NCBI GenBank assembly: GCA_014218235.1
Contig: CM024760.1
Coordinates: forward strand, 13,310,049-13,374,048
Source: Colocasia esculenta
Taxonomy: Eukaryota > Streptophyta > Magnoliopsida > Alismatales > Araceae
Direction: 5' to 3'
DNA length: 64,000 nt
Of the stretch, positions 49,155 through 59,436 are shown piece after piece; the stretch's first letter is position 1; each line of letters opens with the position of its first letter. The notes beneath the pieces are model-generated. The model searched no databases and was not told the DNA's origin. It saw nothing but the letters and a program-made list of their open reading frames with translations. Both the position numbers and the translations under genes were made by a program.

Positions 49155-50295
49155 CTGCTCAAGGGCAAAAAAAGAACAAAAATCAGTCTAATAAAATCCA
49201 ATCTTCAGAAGATAAATATAAAAAAAACATGCAATTTGAAATACATTAGTTAGATGGTGAAATGAAGTTATCCTGTCCCTCTGATGCTGAGGAAAAATGA
49301 AGAAACACATTTAAAGGGTTCCTTGAAATTCTTTTTCCTTAAAATTCCAAGAAATATTTTGCATACAAAACATTATTAGAATGAACATTGAGGATTTACC
49401 GCTTCTGCATTTAGATTTGAATTTATAGTCGAACATGTGCAGAACAACATTCTGTGGTCTTTTCGCACCATTGTTGACTCGGTGGACATCTTGTACAAAG
49501 TGCAATGGCCTTCTTACTGCAAATTTAGATGCAAAGTGATAGATCTTATATTCTTATCTAAAGGTGATTTATGTGCAAAAATCCTAAATTCTAATGACCA
49601 CCAGAGGAGTCACTTTTCGACGTCGGAATCAGGTCAACTAACTTCTCAAAAAGACATCACTCAAGCAGTAATAAGGATGATCCCTTAAACACATGAAGCA
49701 TGCCAAGAAAAGCAGAGACAGGTGGACCAGATAACATTGCCAAATCAAATAACTGAAATAGGTTCGACGCATTGGGGAATCGGGGCGAATCGGGTTTCTC
49801 CTGATCCGCCACGATTCGCCTGAATCGGGCCGATTCGCATGGGAATCGGATGGAAATCGGTCCGATTCGATGGGAATCAGGCGAATCGGGTTTCTCCTGA
49901 TTCGATCCGAACGCCCGATTCCCATCGAATCGGACCGATTCCCATCCGATTCCCATGCGAATCGGCCCAATTCAGGCGAATCGTGGCGGATCAGGAGAAA
50001 CCCGATTCATCCCGATTCCCCAATGCGTCGAACCTTGAACTGAATATCATAAAAGATACACAGTTCAGTAGATAACGAATATGTGAACATTTACCTTCAG
50101 TAAACACATGATAATGCGAACAAATTAATATCACATTAAGTACTCTGTCCGGAATGTTACTGCAAATTATATCTTTGTTAATGGAAGCTATCTATCAAAT
50201 CTTTCAGTAGCATTTCTACGTTCATACCATTATTATTGGGAAGCAAATCTGCTAGCTGCTGGGTGGTTATTTCCTGTGCAGAGTTACATGAAGAC
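48601..50295 (-). CDS. VAL: VAL/HSI2-type B3-CW transcriptional repressor, C-terminal part, two exons
   Basis: VAL (VP1/ABI3-like) proteins recruit Polycomb machinery to RY elements to silence the seed programme after germination. Full proteins have a PHD-like region, a B3 DNA-binding domain, a CW zinc finger and a C-terminal EAR motif. Here only the C-terminal part is visible: [60 protein letters not shown] and then IDLNMQP, a DLNxxP EAR motif. This order is specific to the VAL family. The exons join in phase. B3 and CW exons are not found in the window; they lie beyond the intron that holds the AT-rich repeat, the assembly gap and the Sirevirus, or are lost. VAL1, VAL2 or VAL3 cannot be told apart from this fragment. 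Confidence 0.88.
49761..50034. mobile_element. 274-bp foldback (MITE-like) element in the VAL intron
   Basis: The whole element is one inverted repeat. It starts GGTTCGACGCATTGGGGAAT and ends with the exact complement, and the arms stay complementary for most of their length around a centre near 49,900. The core is made of repeats of AATCGG and CCGATTC. AACTGAA(A)T at 49,751 and AACTGAAT at 50,038 may be the target duplication. There is no coding capacity. A single-stranded copy would form one long hairpin. Family unknown. Confidence 0.75.
50228..50295 (-). CDS. VAL: VAL-type small exon
   Basis: 68 bases between a CAG acceptor (50,296-50,298) and a GTATGA donor (50,222-50,227). It reads SSCNSAQEITTQQLADLLPN, a block that precedes the basic region in VAL proteins. 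The last base combines with the next exon to make a Val codon, so the phase is consistent. The intron to the next exon is 1,073 bases and holds a foldback element. Confidence 0.75.
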
Positions 50296-50522
50296 CTGAA
50301 AAACAGAAATATCGACTTGTAAATATATGCAACAAACATCCCATGGTTATTCATCTACACCAGCAAAAAATGGCAAGGATAAAATTGAAACTAAGTCCAT
50401 GATAAAAGTAAAATAAGTGCTCTTATCGACTACAGGAAGCACCATCAGTAAGCAAGGCTCAATCATTAGAATTTGTTGAATATATTATATAGCATGCCCG
50501 GCAAGGAAAAAAAATCAGTTTG

Positions 50523-51430
50523 GCCCAGGGATCGTTCTGGGCCGATCCGATCCAGATTGGGATCAGATTGGCTGATCTGGCAGATCTGCTGAAAGTCTGG
50601 CCGATATTGAATCTGCCATATTAAAAACTATTTTTTGAAAAAAAAAAATAAGGAAAAATTAGAAAAAGTCAAGAAAAAATATGTATATATATGTATACAA
50701 TGTATATGTAATCATATACATATATACATATCATATTAATGTACAGACATAGTATTATATCGTTATAAATGTATACTTATACATATAAACATGTTTTAAT
50801 GTATACAGCCATATATTATACATAATATATATTATCTATACATTACTTATGTATTTATGATATATGTAATCATATATATAAATTTAAACATTCATAATTC
50901 ATATATGTATAAAATATATATGGAATCATATACATTTAATGTACATACATAATTAATATATATATCCTTATAGTATATATATCATATGAATGAACACTTT
51001 ATACATATAAGTGTCTTAATGTACATACAATCATATATTAATGTCTAACACACACACACACACAAATATATATATACAATGAGTGTATACATATACGTAA
51101 TACATACATAAATATATGTTTGAATATTGTAATCAATATATATGCATGTCAAATATGATATATAATACATAAATTGGATGCCATATATGTCTACATGTGT
51201 TTGTGTACTTATATCAATAAATATGTGAATTAATGTACACAATCATATTGGACATATTAATTTGTGTGTATATATATGAACTCATTTATATATGTGAAAT
51301 AATAGTTTAATGCATGTATTAATCAATATATACAGAAATTTTTTTTTGGCAGAATCGGCCGGATCAGCCTGGGATCCAAGCTGATCTAGATCGACTCGGT
51401 CCAATTCCGGCCGATTCGGGTGGAATTTTT
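50523..51430. repeat. AT-rich microsatellite-like tract bounded by GATC/CCGATT-rich ends
   Basis: 50,640-51,345 is a long ATATAC/TATGTA-rich tract with an (AC)n run at 51,050-51,064. On both sides lie GC-richer pieces (50,523-50,610 and 51,350-51,425) built from GGCCGAT, GATCAG and CCGATTC words that are roughly complementary to each other. This could be a decayed foldback element of the same style as the one at 49,761, with an expanded AT centre. It belongs to the upstream intron of the VAL-type gene if that gene is contiguous. Confidence 0.45.
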
Positions 51431-51492
51431 GTAATCCAAGGGGCTACTTCCGGGAAACATGAATATAGCACTTACTAGAATCTTTGGGCGAA

Positions 51493-51592
51493 NNNNNNNN
51501 NNNNNNNNNNNNNNNNNNNNNNNNNNNNNNNNNNNNNNNNNNNNNNNNNNNNNNNNNNNNNNNNNNNNNNNNNNNNNNNNNNNNNNNNNNNN
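51493..51592. other. Assembly gap (100 N)
   Basis: Exactly 100 N, which usually marks a gap of unknown size. To its left is AT-rich intron-like DNA; to its right the Sirevirus begins in the middle of gag. The 5' LTR, primer-binding site and most of gag must lie in the gap or be absent. Confidence 0.98.
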
Positions 51593-52150
51593 CCTCCAAG
51601 ACAACACTTCAAGAAGATTGGACTAATCCTTGGAACCAATGGTATGAAAATCCCTGTTGGTATTATCCTCAATACTCTTATCCAAATTTCTGGATGTACC
51701 AACACAATCCATGGATTCCACCTCCTCCTCTGAACTGAAATTTTCAAATGAAAAACTCCCCTCCAACAAAAACAAAGATCTTGGTGCTTTCATTCCTAAA
51801 AGAAAGAACAAACAGAAGAGGCTGAAAACACCAAAGTAACAAAACAAAAATCTAAAACAAATCAAATTTGGGTGAGAAAGGATTTGATATCTGTGCTAAA
51901 TCATACTGATGGTCCCAACTCTGTTTGGGTACCAAAATCTTCTCTCCATTGATCTTTGTGCAGGAAGGTCGTGCACCCAACACCAATGTTTGGTTTCTTG
52001 ATAGTGGGTGTTCACGACACATGACTGGAGATAGAGCCAAATTTTCCTGTCTAATTGAAAAGGAGGGAGGGTCAGTCACCTTTGGAGGTAAAAATAAAGG
52101 AAAGATCATTGGATCTGGTAGGTTGGTCAAACTTTTCGAACTCAGTAGAT
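51593..52150 (+). pseudogene. Sirevirus gag tail and aspartic protease, broken
   Basis: Right after the gap comes a Trp/Tyr/Pro/Asn-rich stretch ending in PWIPPPPLN, typical of the gag-protease linker of Sireviruses. VWVPKSS follows in another frame, then the copia protease signature VWFLDSGCSRHMTG, whose D-S-G at about 52,000 is the catalytic triad motif. Stops at 51,736 and near 51,950 and a frame change near 52,130 break it. Confidence 0.8.
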
Positions 52151-52515
52151 AATGTTTTGTTAGTTGATGGACTTGATTATAATTTGCTCAGTATTAGCCA
52201 ACTATGTGACAAAGGTCACAAAGTTGTGTTTGAATCTGATTTTGCAAAATAATTGATTCATCAACTGACAAAATCAAATTCTGTGGAAAAAGAGAAAACA
52301 ATGTCTACATGATCAACCTTAATAAAAACTTTTCTGAAAATCTTTGTTTTGTTGCAAATAAAGATGAAATTGCATGGACTTGGCACAAAAGACTTGGCCA
52401 TGCAAGTTTCAGAACTTTGAATAAGTTGTTAAGATTGAATCTGGTTAAAGGTCTTCCTGAATCTTTTTCTAGTGTTGAAGGTCAAATTTGTGGGATCTGT
52501 GCTAAAGGAAAATAA
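52151..52515 (+). pseudogene. GAG-pre-integrase domain (HHCC zinc finger)
   Basis: NLLSISQLCDKGHKVVF is the start of the copia pre-integrase segment, followed by a stop at 52,250. From 52,309 comes TWHKRLGHASFRTLNKL and then CGICAKGK, the histidines and cysteines of the integrase N-terminal zinc site. An in-frame TAA at 52,513 separates it from the integrase core. Confidence 0.85.
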
Positions 52516-53031
52516 ACTAGGAAATCCTTTAAAGCCTTCAATGAAGTACTCACATCTAAGCCACTAGAACTTCTTCACATGGACCTCTTTGGGCCAACAA
52601 GAGTTCTAAGCCTAAGTGGCAAGAGATATGGGTTTGTAATCATTGATGACTTTACTAGATTTACCTGGGTTATTTTTCTATCCCACAAAAGTGATGCATG
52701 CCTTGAATTCAGGAATTTCTGTACCACTATCTTAACAACTTATCCATTTAAAATTAAAAACATTTTAACTGATCATGGGGGTGAATTTGATAACACATCC
52801 TTTTCTGATCTATGTGCTGAATTGCAAATATTTCACAAGTTTTCTTCACCTAGAACTCCAGAACAAAATGGAGTTGTGGAAAGAAAGAATAGAACTCTTG
52901 TGGAAATGGCTAGATCCATGCTCTTAGGGAGTAATCTGCCCAAATCCTTCTGGGCTGAAGCTGTTAACACAGCCAATCACATCCTAAACAGAGCCTTGGT
53001 CAGACCAAAGATCAGAAAAAACCCCCTATGA
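52516..53031 (+). pseudogene. Integrase core (rve, DDE)
   Basis: An open stretch of 150 codons from 52,579 keeps all three acidic positions: D in MDLFGP (52,582), D in LTDHGGEF (52,771) and E in NGVVERKN (52,879). The last two are 36 residues apart, the D-x35-E spacing of retroviral-type integrases. The frame closes just after ALVRPKIRKNPL; the rest of the C-terminal part continues in other frames to about 53,330. Confidence 0.9.
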
Positions 53032-53032
53032 A

Positions 53033-53559
53033 TTGTTAAAACAAAAAGCCAACTGTTGCTTACTTAAAACTTTTGGGTGCAAGTGTTTTGTACACAATAA
53101 CAACAAAGAAAACCTTGACAAGTTTGATGCTAAGAGTCAGGAAGCTATCTTCCTTGGCTATTCAGAAGTGTCAAGGGCTTTCAAAGTGTACATATTGAAA
53201 ACAAAACTGTTGAAGAATCACCACATGTTATTTTTGATGAAAATTCCTTTTCCACTAATGATTCTAAATCTTGCAGGGAAAAACAAGACAATGAAGAGGA
53301 TGACCTCATTGTGGACTCTTCACCAACGTTGAGGAGATTAACAACATTGAAGAGAACCTGAACAACAACTCACCATCTTCAAGTGGTTCAGGTAACATTG
53401 CTCCAGAAGTGGGCACTTCTCAACAGGTAATTTCTGAACCTCGTTTTCTAAGAGATCACCCATTAGATAGTGTAGTTGGCAACTTAAATGATAGAGTTAG
53501 GACCAGATCATCCTTCTTGCAAAACATTGAAGAAGACTCACTAGCTCTAATTTCCCAAA
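53033..53559 (+). pseudogene. Integrase-RT connection, broken
   Basis: FGCKCFVHNNNKENLDKFD and EAIFLGYSEVSRAFKVY are the conserved copia segment after the integrase core. Further frame changes follow near 53,190 and 53,340. From 53,409 the frame reads HPLDSVVGNLNDRVRTRSSF, the block just before RT. Confidence 0.8.
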
Positions 53560-54240
53560 TTGAACCCAAGTCAATTGATGAAGCCTTATCCAGTTCTGAT
53601 TGGATTAATGCTATGCATGATGAACTTCATCAATTTGAAAGAAATCAAGTGTGGGAATTAGTGCCTAGACCTAGTGACCAAACTGTGATTGCACTAGATG
53701 GGTTTTCAGAAATAAATTGAATGAAGCTGGTCAAGTAATAAGAAACAAAGCTAGGCTAGTTGCAAAGGGGTATAACCAAGAATTTGGAATTGACTTTGAA
53801 GAATCTTATGCCCCTATAGCTAGACTAGAAGCTGTGAGAATTTTCCTTACTTTTGCATCCTCCATGAAATTCAAAGTCTTTCAAATGGATGTCAAAAGTG
53901 CATTTCTAAATGGATATATAAAGGAAAATGTTTTTGTTGAACAACCTCCTGGATTTGAAAATGAAAAATATCCTAACCATATTTTCAAGCTTAATAAGGC
54001 ACTCTATGGTCTTAAACAAGCTCCAAGAGCTTGGTATGATCGTTTAAGTTCCTTTTTACTTGAAAAAGGATATTCTAGAGGTAATGTTGATCAAACATTG
54101 TTCACAAAAATAGTAAAAAATTAAATAATTGTTGTCCAAATTTATGTTGATGACATAATATTTGGATCAACTAATAAAGCCTTTGCACTGAATTTTCAAA
54201 TCAAATGAAGAATGAATTTGAAATGAGCTTAATGGGATTT
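53560..54240 (+). pseudogene. Reverse transcriptase (RVT_2), broken
   Basis: WINAMHDELHQFERNQVWEL opens the copia RT. A one-base loss near 53,690 shifts the frame, which recovers at 53,717 with KARLVAKGYNQ, APIARLEAVR, FQMDVKSAFLNG and ALYGLKQAPRAWY. The catalytic YVDD is at 54,143-54,154 but lies behind an in-frame TAA at 54,122. A second stop and frame change follow near 54,206. Confidence 0.9.
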
Positions 54241-54250
54241 AACATTCTTT

Positions 54251-55040
54251 TTGGGATTGCAGGTCAACCATACACATGAAGGAATCTTCATCAGTCAAAC
54301 CAAATATGTCAAGGAGCTACTAAAAAGGTTTGACTTTCAGAACCTCAAACACTCAAGCACACCCATTGCAATAAATGCTAAGCTAGAAGAAGACCCATCT
54401 GGTAAGTCAGTTGATCCAAAGACCTACAGAGGTATGATTGGCTCTCTGCTCTACCTTACTACTTCTAGACCTGACATTCAGTTTTGTGTGTGCTTATGTG
54501 CTAGATTCCAATCTAATCCAAAAGAAAGTTATATGCTTGCTGTGAAAATAATTTTTAAATATCTTGTTGGAACATGTGACTTAGGAATTTGGTATCCTGC
54601 TGGTTGCAAGTTAGAATTGTTTGCCTATTGTGATGCTGATTATGCTGGGTGTAAGTTAGATAGAAAAAGCACAAGTGGCTTGTGTGTATTTCTAGGTGGG
54701 TGCCTTAATTCTTGGGCTTCTAAGAAGCAACATTCAGTTGCTCTGTCAACAGCAGAGGCTGAGTATGTTGCTGCAGGTAGATGTGGAACTCAGATTCTCT
54801 GGGTGAAACATCAACTTCTTGATTACAACTAAGATTTAGGGTGTGTACCCATCCTATGTGATAACACTAGTGCCATAAATTTGTCTAAAAACCCCATTCA
54901 GCACTCCAGAACAAAACACATTGAAATTAGGCATCATTTCTTGAGAGGAGGTTGCAAAGAAATCTTTTGAACTCCATTTTATTGAAACTGAAAAACAAAT
55001 TGCAGACATATTCACTAAACCCCTTCCTGAAAACAGATTT
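54251..55040 (+). pseudogene. RT thumb and RNase H, broken
   Basis: From 54,251 the frame reads YVKELLKRFDFQN, GSLLYLTTSRPDIQF, then RNase H: YCDADYAGCKLDRKSTSG and STAEAEYVAA, keeping the acidic residues. A stop at 54,830 precedes LCDNTSAINLSKNPI and HIEIRHHFLR. After another frame change FIETEKQIADIFTKPLPENR ends the pol region. Confidence 0.88.
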
Positions 55041-56639
55041 TCATCATCATTAAGAAGAACTTGGTCTTTGTAAATGTCCACCTTCTTGATCTCTCTTAAG
55101 GTTTGGGTTGAGTGCTATGCATTGTCTAAGGGGGAGTTCTTTGCATTTCATAACTCCTTGCTTCCTCAAGCTACATTGTTCATATCTCTCTCACTTTCAA
55201 TTTTCCATTTCCCTTTGTACAATAAATTCTCCATTTCTGATTGTGTTGAAACTTCTTGGTATATCAATAGTGATTTGGAGAAGGACAAGTTATGCTTGTC
55301 TGGACACTTTCACTATGCGTGAGAACATATCTCCGCCAAGTACCAAGAAGTTAACATGCAATAGTTGAGGGGGAGCTTTTATTGTTCAAAGAGAATTTCT
55401 TTTCTGATTTCAAAACTTGCATAGTTTTTCACTTTCATTTCCTTTTGGCAATGAATTCTTCAACTCTTATTGTATTGAAATCTCTTGGTATATCAAATGG
55501 TGACTTGGAGAAGGACAGGTTATGCTTGTCTGGACACTTTCACTATGCGTGAGAGCTTATCTCCGCCAAGTACCAAGAAATGAATATGCAATTGTTGAGG
55601 AGAAGTTCTTGTTGTCCAAGAAGAAAATGTCTTTCTGATTTCAAAATTGCATATCTTTATTTTGATGAAACATAGTTGAAATCATCATCTCAGGGGGAGC
55701 TAGAAAATTCACAAGTCATCTTTTTGCAAAATTCAAAACCTTTCTTGCATTTCATCAATTCCTTGCATGATGTCCTCATTCTAAAGTCTAGAGTCACAAA
55801 ATGAACCTTGAGTGATATATTATATATTTTTTAATCAACTTTCAACTATGTCTCTCAATCCTAGAAATTCAGATCTCTTCCTAAACTAAATGACTATTTG
55901 TGCTTGAACTTAAAACATTTCCTTGTTTGCAACTGATGACTGGATGTATTTGAATTCTATCTCACAACTCTCCAAAATCTTGTAAAATCCACAGAGCAAT
56001 GGCATCTGTGCTGAGAAACTGCACACCTTCACAATGAATGAAGTGCTATGTATGTCATGAGGCATTATTGCTAACTCTGTTCAAAGGGGATCCAAATTCA
56101 AAATAACTTCAAAATTTAAGCATTATGTGCTATGCTTTTTGATGATGACTGAGTAACTGGAAATATTGGCGTCTACAAAACGTATATTTTCATGTCAAAA
56201 GGTCATCATTTACCCCTTTGAGACTTGACAATGACTAAATCTTAAGTATCCAAGGACTATGGTGTGTAAAAAGCACTAGTACTTGAGTGAAAGAGATTTA
56301 TCATTTGATAGTTTGTTAAAAGAACAAAAATATGAAAATTATTGGAGATTTGTTTAGAAAGAATCATCTTCCTCCTTCATCAAGTTGTTGTTCTTTAAGT
56401 TTGTGTTTTACTTTCAACACAACTGTATTTAGTCTAGATGACATCTTTAATTCTTGAAAATTGAGAAACATGGTAGTTTTGGTTGATTGTTAGATACATT
56501 ATATCCCTCAATTTATCATTTTGTTGATTCAAATCTTGGAATGCTAATATCCTGTTGGAAATTGTTTGAAATACTTGAACTGTGATGAATTTTTGCAAAA
56601 TACAACAAATGAATTTTAAGCCTCTTAAAAATCCTTGAA
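55041..56639 (+). other. Pol to env-like spacer with polypurine-like motifs and a tandem duplication
   Basis: Non-coding. The word GGGGGAG occurs at 55,130-55,136, 55,369-55,375 and 55,693-55,699, resembling the true polypurine tract at 59,424. A segment of about 140 bases (GGAGAAGGACARGTTATGC, TCACTATGCGTGAGA, TCTCCGCCAAGTACCAAGAA) occurs at 55,242-55,375 and again at 55,470-55,610. Repeated polypurine-like motifs ahead of the 3' LTR are a known Sirevirus trait. The rest of the spacer shows nothing else. Confidence 0.75.
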
Positions 56640-59052
56640 ATGATAATTCCTCTCATTATTTATCATTATAAAGATGTCCCCAAATTTCTCAAAAATTCCT
56701 CTCAAAGATTCAAATTTCTCTCAAAGGCTGTGTCGACACAATCCTCTCTCGTGTCGACACACAACCCCAGTCAGGTCGACACACCCTCCTCATGTGTCGA
56801 CACTGCCTTCTTGCCAGACCCTTTTCAAACCTTTAGGGTTCACCTTAAACCCTTGTTGTTCCTGCGGGGCAGTATACCACTGCACCCCTTTTGGCATAAG
56901 GTCGACCGACGGCCAAAATTTCATTGTTTCCGGCAAGAACACTTCCCATTTCTCTCTAGCTCTCATCCTCCTTCCATCATCTCTCCATTCTTCCATTTCC
57001 TCTCCAAATTCCACTCCTCTTGCACCATGGTCCGCAAGTTGGGTCCCCGCCGTGGCGCAAGATCAGCGGCCTCTTCAAGGCCAGTTCCGGCAGAGGTTCC
57101 AGTTGAACAGATGGAAAGAAGAACAAAGAGGAGAAACGATCCTGCCTCTTCTTCTGCACCTCTGAGGGCTTCCAAGCGTGGCAGGACCTCCACTTCAGGC
57201 AGAGGTGGTAATGTTTCAAACCCTAGACCAGAGATTTCGGGCGATTCCTCTGACCATGAGGAATCCTCTTCCTCTTCTTCTTCTGAGTCTCAAGAGGATA
57301 TTCCCTCAGAATCCGTAAGTGCAGCCAAGTTGATTTTGAAGCCAAGAATACTAGACCTTTCAGACATCCAACTAGCAGACTCCCTTCCTGAAATTCAAAC
57401 CTACTTTTCCTTTCAATCTTGGATACCCTTTATTTCTGAATTTCAAGTCTGCTATCCAAGATTAGTTAGAGAGTTCTACAAGAACCTCACCTGCACAGAC
57501 GAAGGGTATGAATCCAAAGTCAAGGGAATAGCCATAGACATGCCAACTGCAGTAGCTGCCTCCATTTTCAAAGTACCAGATGAAGGGGCAGACTACCATG
57601 AGTTTGAATTTGATTTACATGAAGCCTACTCCATCTTGACAGGCCTTCCTGCAGATGCATCAGATCCCAAACAGACCTATGTAACCAGGTTCAATGCAAA
57701 TACATTTCCACCTGTGTTAAGGGTCATTCACCACATTTTGACAACCATAATTACCCCTCAAGGTGGTGGGAGGGATAGGTTGACAGACATTCAGAGGTTC
57801 ATCCTCTATTGCATGGTGAAAGACATCAAGATCAACCTCCATGTGATTCTCTATCAAATCATAGCTGAAACAACAAGGACAGACCTAAAGAGATCACTTC
57901 CTTATGGAGCACATCTGACCTCAGTGTTCAAGCACTTTGGTGTGCCATTGGAAAATGAAAAATCCCAATCCATTCCCAAGTCAAACATCTACACCTTCAA
58001 GAATATCCAGAAGTTTATGGGATTTAGATTGGAGGGAAATCAGATTAGAAGAGGACCAATTGTGGTTGAGGCCCCTCAAGCTCAGGAGGACCAGCCTCAG
58101 GTTCAAGGGATCAGCCCCAAGCACAAGAGGACCAGCCTCCAGCTCAAGGAGACCAAAATAGGGAGATCAGCCTCCACATCATGAGGGCCAGCCTCAAGTT
58201 CAAGAGGAACATGCTCACTTGCCAGAGGATCAGCCTCTAATGGATGAGGACCAGCCTCATATCCCTCCTGAAGGTGGCATGCAGCTTGAAACCCCTATTC
58301 CACCTCAGGATGATCCTTCCTCTTCCTTGCCACATACTTTTGAACCTCCACATTTCCCCTCTACATTCCAATCTTCCACTTCTTCTGGTGGGTCCTCAAT
58401 TCCACCAGAATTGTTCTCTTTCCTCAATGCTAAATTTGATACATTGAACTCCTCTATTCAATCATGTCAGACCAATTTGAATTGAGAGTTCAAAGACTAG
58501 AGAGCACAGTGTCAGCTAAATTTATAAGCAGAAGGCAGCTTCAGATTATGCAGCTCAGAGATTTAACAGACTTATAGGCACTCTGGGAGATTCCTATATT
58601 GAGCTAAAAGAGCATCAAGACAAGTTGGAGAAAGTTCTTCAGGGAATTTTAGCAAATTCCCAAGCAGATGTCTTCAACACCAAGCAAACATTGCATGAGA
58701 TTTCCAGCACCAGATTGTCATTTGCTCATTTTGTGGATGATTTAGAAAGTATGAGGAACTTCAATGAGCACATTGACAGGCAGATTACAGATTTGACCAA
58801 GGAGTTCAAGATAATGCAGAAACCTGGTTGGTCAGCTGGCTCATCATCTTCCTCACAACACAGTGCAGCTGATCTAACCAGACTTCAAGCCCCTTGCTAG
58901 AAAATTCAGATCGAATAGAACACTTTTTGAGCACAAAAATGATAACCATTCAAGATCAAATCAAGTCTAGCCTGAACTTCATGGAGAAAAGACTGTCAGA
59001 CATTGAACTTCTTCTTGCTCCAATTCCTCCTCCTCCTCCATCTTCTACCTAA
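56640..59052 (+). pseudogene. Sirevirus third ORF (env-like), intact first part, broken second part
   Basis: An open frame of 514 codons runs from 56,640 to 58,184; the likely protein start is the ATG at 57,027 (MVRKLGPRRGARS), 129 codons in. A basic, Ser-rich N-terminus is followed by an acidic Ser run and, at about 57,330-58,060, a globular domain (SFQSWIPFISEFQVCYPRLV, CMVKDIKINLHVILYQIIAE) resembling the domain annotated as putative plant transposon protein. Repeats rich in QDQPQ follow. After a frame change the reading continues through PPEGGMQLETPIPP, a coiled-coil stretch at 58,625-58,900 and a proline-rich end at 59,052. I see no clear membrane segment. The function of this ORF in Sireviruses is unsettled. 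Confidence 0.7.
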
Positions 59053-59423
59053 TGTACATTTGTTTTGATAATGGCAAAGGGGGAGAAGAATGAATGACTT
59101 GAATGTAATATTTTGATGTAATGATCTTTTGAATGAAATGAAATGGTTGTTTTGGCTTCAATGCAAAGTATTGTGATTGTGAATGCAAATATTTGTCTTT
59201 GTGTTTGAATACTTGTCCAATTGTTTGACTTGTGTGCACAAAATTCCTAATTTCAAGTAACACTGTATCTCACAAACACATCATCAATTGTTACTGAACA
59301 ACATCAAAAGGTCCTTGACAAGTATGAACAAAAAGGAAAACAAAAATTTAAACAATAAAAAATTGCTTAAAATCACACTTCATCAAAACCACATTGATAT
59401 ATGGATTTAATGTTGCCATCATC

Positions 59424-59434
59424 AAAAGGGGGAG
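59424..59434 (+). promoter_or_regulatory. Polypurine tract of the Sirevirus
   Basis: AAAAGGGGGAG, then ATT and TGTTGGGTTGAATG. A purine run directly ahead of the LTR start is the plus-strand priming site. A near copy, AAAGGGGGAG, sits at 59,076-59,085 just after the env-like stop. Confidence 0.85.
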
Positions 59435-59436
59435 AT

